Virus record (IMG/VR): IMGVR_UViG_3300006795_000001
Location: 1-23,052 of that record
From: a virus
DNA length: 23,052 bases
Direction: 5' to 3' (one strand)
Shown piece by piece: positions 20,295-23,052 of the stretch; within the stretch, counting starts at the first letter, position 1, and the number at the start of each line of letters is the position of its first letter. The translations under genes were made by a program, and so were the position numbers. The notes beneath the pieces were generated by a model that was given only the letters and a program-made list of their open reading frames with translations, made no database searches and was not told the origin of the DNA.

Positions 20295-21365
20295 ATGAAA
20301 AAACTAATAGTAATCTTTATTATTCTTTTATACTGCGTGCCAGTTTTCGCTTATGACCAATATTATATAGGTGCCATTGGTCAATCAAACGCCCACAAAG
20401 GCTGGTACACGGCCTCCGATACTGGAACAGATAGTGGAACGCCTGACGCTCATTGCTATGTGTCAACCAATGGAACATCTTGGAGTGCACCGGCCTATTC
20501 AGCCTCAATAGCATTCTGTAACACGATAGCGGCAGCAAAACCAAATATAGATATACGCATGATATTGGGCGGAATGGATTCGTCTTCTCTAACTTCTACC
20601 TGTCAAATTCTTGCCGGATATTGGTTGTACCACGGTGGAGACGCTACGTACTATTGGACACCATTTGCCAACGCGGTAACGGCGGCTGGTGGAACTCTTG
20701 ACGGTATAGTATTTATTCAAGGTGAAACGGAAGGGATAAATAATTGCGGGGTTGCTGGATATCAGACAGACCTTCAAAGTTTCTTTACCCAAATTAGAAC
20801 AGCTTACGGAACTCCAAAAATAGTAGTTGCAGGATTAAATTCTTATGCCGGTTCAAAATACACGGAAGTCAGGGCAGCACAATCCGCAGCGTGTACGGCT
20901 GACGGTTCAGCCCTCTATGTAAATATGACTTCTTATGGAAGTGGGGTACATTACACGGCTACAGAGAATATCACGGTTGGAACAACACTGGCAGCAGATT
21001 TGATTGCAGACACCACTCCACCGACAGTCTCAATCACTCAATCAAGTCCGCAGGCGATCAGTGCAGACACGATTACACTAACCGGTACAAGTTCTGATGC
21101 TGTTGGCGTATCGGGAAATAAAATAAGAGTTGACTCATTGCCGGATGCTACACACGGGACGGCTTGCACCGGTACGACTTCATGGTCATGCACTATCACT
21201 GGATTCAGTTCAGGCGCAAATACTCTCTATGTTTCCGGTTACGATGCCGCTGGGAATTATACGCAGACAGGCAATAGCATCACGGTGAATTATACACCGA
21301 CCAGCTCAACTACCCTATCCCCTCAGTACGGAATAAAATTAATAGGAGGAGCAGTTTATGAATAG
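20295..21365 (+). CDS. Exported SGNH / sialate O-acetylesterase-like protein with Ig domain (356 aa)
   Basis: The ATG follows the previous stop directly. A Sec signal (MKKLIVIFIILLYCVPVFA, V-F-A cleavage motif) leads into an SGNH/SASA fold: GAIGQSNAH gives the nucleophile Ser31 in the G-Q-S-N-A block, ILGGMDSS follows, GIVFIQGETEG holds the Q-G-E block (Glu144), and SGVHYT the catalytic-type His219. Enzymes of this family remove acetyl or similar esters from polysaccharides. The Asp normally three residues before the His is Ser216 here, so activity may be altered or use a dyad. Residues 240-340 are an Ig-like domain (TPPTVSITQSSPQ, WSCTITGFSSGANTLYVSGY). It may deacylate host surface glycans. 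Confidence 0.75.
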   Translation: MKKLIVIFIILLYCVPVFAYDQYYIGAIGQSNAHKGWYTASDTGTDSGTPDAHCYVSTNGTSWSAPAYSASIAFCNTIAAAKPNIDIRMILGGMDSSSLTSTCQILAGYWLYHGGDATYYWTPFANAVTAAGGTLDGIVFIQGETEGINNCGVAGYQTDLQSFFTQIRTAYGTPKIVVAGLNSYAGSKYTEVRAAQSAACTADGSALYVNMTSYGSGVHYTATENITVGTTLAADLIADTTPPTVSITQSSPQAISADTITLTGTSSDAVGVSGNKIRVDSLPDATHGTACTGTTSWSCTITGFSSGANTLYVSGYDAAGNYTQTGNSITVNYTPTSSTTLSPQYGIKLIGGAVYE

Positions 21366-21915
21366 GCGATTACTTTTAGCAATACTTTTTCTCTTTATCT
21401 CCACAACCTGTTTTGCAGCGGGGCCGGAAATCTTTATGACGAGTGGGGCGAGTGCGGCGGCGTGTTCTCCTACAACTATCATTACTAAAAATGATCCTCC
21501 ATCGTCTTCCATTTCTATGACGACATATTATCTTTCTCAACAAATAACCGTGAGTGCAGGTACAGTTATAACATCATGGGAAATAGCAGTGGCGGGACTT
21601 GCAACAACAACAATGAGTTGTCATTTCGAAACTGATTCCGGGAGTGGCCCAACAGGAACAACGGTTAGCGGTTCCACTGTCGACCTTACTAAAGTTTTTT
21701 CAGCTACTATGACCTATGAAACATTTACCCCTGCTTCTCCGCTCACAATGTTGGCAGGAACATATAATGTTGTGTGTCACAATCCAGGCGACTTGCAGTG
21801 GGGTTATAAATCAGGAGGTTCTTTCTATTATGATGCTGATGGTGCGGGGGCATACACGCACAATGAAGCTAATGGTCTCAGTATAAAAGTTAATGGATGT
21901 GGAAGCGGGTCATAA
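21358..21915 (+). CDS. Exported beta-sandwich protein (185 aa)
   Basis: The start overlaps the esterase stop by eight bases, with AGGAGG eight bases upstream. The N-terminus MNRRLLLAILFLFISTTCFA is a Sec signal, probably cut after CFA. The Cys at 18 is not in a lipoprotein box. The mature part is beta-rich: TTYYLSQQITVSAGTVITSW, MSCHFETDSGSGPTGTTVSG, YETFTPASPLTMLAGTYNVV and QWGYKSGGSFYYDADGAGAY. The order (strand, G-P-T-G-T turn, F-T-x-x-x-P-L-T-x-L-A-G-T-Y strand) parallels the second domain of the 19458 gene product and suggests a shared beta-sandwich, perhaps glycan-binding. It is encoded between two probable polysaccharide-active proteins. Confidence 0.65.
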   Translation: MNRRLLLAILFLFISTTCFAAGPEIFMTSGASAAACSPTTIITKNDPPSSSISMTTYYLSQQITVSAGTVITSWEIAVAGLATTTMSCHFETDSGSGPTGTTVSGSTVDLTKVFSATMTYETFTPASPLTMLAGTYNVVCHNPGDLQWGYKSGGSFYYDADGAGAYTHNEANGLSIKVNGCGSGS

Positions 21916-21935
21916 AATTAGCCAGAGATTATAAC

Positions 21936-23052
21936 ATGAAAAAAATCTTATTGATATTACTTTGCTTATTGCTCCTAATTCCAAGTTATTCATGGGCGGC
22001 AAACTGTGGAGGTTCACCGACTATTTACTATGTTGATTTCGGAGCCGCCAATGACACAGCCGATGGGTTGGCTACGTCAACTCCTTGGAAGCACGTTCCC
22101 GGTGATGTGGGAGGAAGTTGGCATGATTCTAATTGTACCCTTCAGGCAGGAGATAAGGTAATCTTCAAGGGTGCGGTTGCCTATAACAGTTCCTTTGAAG
22201 TAACTTCCGGCTCTGGAGATGCAACTGCCAATAGAGTTATCTATGATGGCGACTCTGGTACTTATGCAACACGGTGGGCGTCTGGTACAGACAAGGCCAT
22301 TATTCATGGGCAAGATACTAGGGAAGTTACTATTACTGGGACTAGTAAAAATTATGCCACGATCAATAGTTTTGAATTAAAGAATACGATTGGAGTTCCT
22401 TACAATGGGACTGGAGCTGTAGATTTAAATTCATGTAGTTATATTACCGTCACGAATTGCAACATCCACACGATTGGTCATTTTGGAATAAGCGGCACAA
22501 GTTGGGCTGCCCCAGGGCCGCAAGGTCTGGGTATCAGGTTATCCGCTAGCACCTATTGTAAGATTCTTAATAATACATTAACGAATGTTTATAGCATCAG
22601 TATTATATCCATTGGTGGGTCATATAATGAGATAGGCGGTAATACCGTAGCCAGTTGTTCGGTTTGGGGAATAGACATTGCCAGTGAATCAAATTCTTCA
22701 ATCCACAATAATATCATTCCTAATATGGGTGCTTGTTATATACCCTGTGTGGATGAGACTTGTTCGGCGGCTATCCATATTGATGGAATGATCGTGATGA
22801 ACACCACTGCCCACTCAACAATGTCAAATCTGTCAATATATGGCAATCTTTTTTACTATGACCAAACTGCTCCAAGTTGCCAACTAACTGCTGCCTTGTT
22901 TATAACTGAAGGTGGAGGTGAAACCGATTATAATTATGATGGCTTAAAAATTTACAATAATGTCTTTTCAAATGTTTGGTCATGTGATGGGAATATTTAT
23001 CTTCAGTATTCTAATTTTACAAATACTTATATTTATAACAATTCTTTTAATG
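21936..23052 (+). CDS. Exported right-handed beta-helix protein (pectate-lyase-like), 3' end outside window
   Basis: An open frame runs from ATG 21936 to the window edge (372 codons seen, no stop). It begins with a Sec signal (MKKILLILLCLLLLIPSYSW, then AA before NCGG). The mature start TIYYVDFGAANDTADGLATS, then TPWKHVPGDV, is the Y-V-D ... N-D-T-A-D-G ... T-P-W-K signature that opens many secreted beta-helix enzymes and phage tailspikes. Later come helix-coil repeats (ITVTNCNIHTIGHFGISGTS, NNTLTNVY, IHNNIIPN, LKIYNNVFSN) with Asn ladders. The fold is well supported; lyase, hydrolase or pure binding cannot be decided. The catalytic face probably continues beyond the window. Confidence 0.75.
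   Translation, partial: MKKILLILLCLLLLIPSYSWAANCGGSPTIYYVDFGAANDTADGLATSTPWKHVPGDVGGSWHDSNCTLQAGDKVIFKGAVAYNSSFEVTSGSGDATANRVIYDGDSGTYATRWASGTDKAIIHGQDTREVTITGTSKNYATINSFELKNTIGVPYNGTGAVDLNSCSYITVTNCNIHTIGHFGISGTSWAAPGPQGLGIRLSASTYCKILNNTLTNVYSISIISIGGSYNEIGGNTVASCSVWGIDIASESNSSIHNNIIPNMGACYIPCVDETCSAAIHIDGMIVMNTTAHSTMSNLSIYGNLFYYDQTAPSCQLTAALFITEGGGETDYNYDGLKIYNNVFSNVWSCDGNIYLQYSNFTNTYIYNNSFN

Noticed and set aside
21358-21417. Lipoprotein signal in the 185-residue protein
   Set aside because: The Cys at 18 is preceded by S-T-T and not by a lipobox, and a normal signal peptidase I site follows it.
16900-23052. Diversity-generating retroelement acting on the fibre genes
   Set aside because: No reverse transcriptase gene or template/variable repeat pair was seen. 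The elements could lie outside the window.
1-23052. CRISPR arrays and tRNA genes
   Set aside because: No regularly spaced direct repeats and no cloverleaf-like sequence were noticed on reading; absence was not computed.

Overview
The window is a late (virion morphogenesis) segment of a tailed bacteriophage or prophage, almost certainly siphovirus-like. It runs from the end of the head genes, through head-tail joining and tail genes, into a terminal cluster of adhesin and polysaccharide-active genes. The main evidence is the canonical gene order: gp6-like connector, head closure protein, tail terminator, tail tube protein, a tail assembly chaperone with a -1 frameshift, a 1570-residue tape measure, and distal tail and hub proteins. 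Genes are packed with TAATG or TGATG overlaps, and no sheath or baseplate-wedge genes are seen. The moderate base composition and protein style suggest a phage of a Gram-negative, perhaps anaerobic (Desulfobacterota-like) host. That host guess is weak.

Layout. 1-152: 3' end of an HNH endonuclease. 190-1663: two beta-rich candidate capsid decoration proteins and two tiny genes. 1679-3867: connector carrying an inserted beta-domain, a double zinc-knuckle protein, a small conserved-looking protein, head closure protein and tail terminator. 3913-6741: an accessory island. It holds two paralogous 45-residue genes bracketing a two-domain glycosyltransferase that has an HNH-AP2 endonuclease embedded in frame, plus a short reverse-strand cassette at 4094-4384. 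6742-6887: non-coding leader with a strong terminator hairpin. 6888-9162: tail tube, chaperone G and GT (A AAA AAC slip site), a second reverse-strand cassette (ribbon-helix-helix protein plus a 62-residue partner), then a gp10-like neck protein out of its usual place. 9162-17398: tape measure, distal tail protein, hub/fibre. 17411-23052: a 51-residue gene and then five consecutive genes, each starting with a Sec signal peptide: fibre, Ig-like/beta-sandwich protein, SGNH/SASA esterase-like protein with an Ig domain, beta-sandwich protein, and a beta-helix protein cut by the window edge.

How it fits together. The forward genes look like one or two long late transcripts. The hairpin at 6809-6856 would separate or attenuate expression just before the tail tube gene. 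The two reverse cassettes each carry a plausible promoter and sit exactly at the start codon of a forward gene, with that start codon duplicated on both sides. The most unusual part is the right end: proteins resembling receptor-binding and depolymerase modules, encoded in the tail operon but apparently addressed to the Sec export pathway. That implies either that the phage dresses the host envelope or that a hydrophobic N-terminus is used in virion assembly. No tRNA, CRISPR array, integrase or lysis gene is visible.
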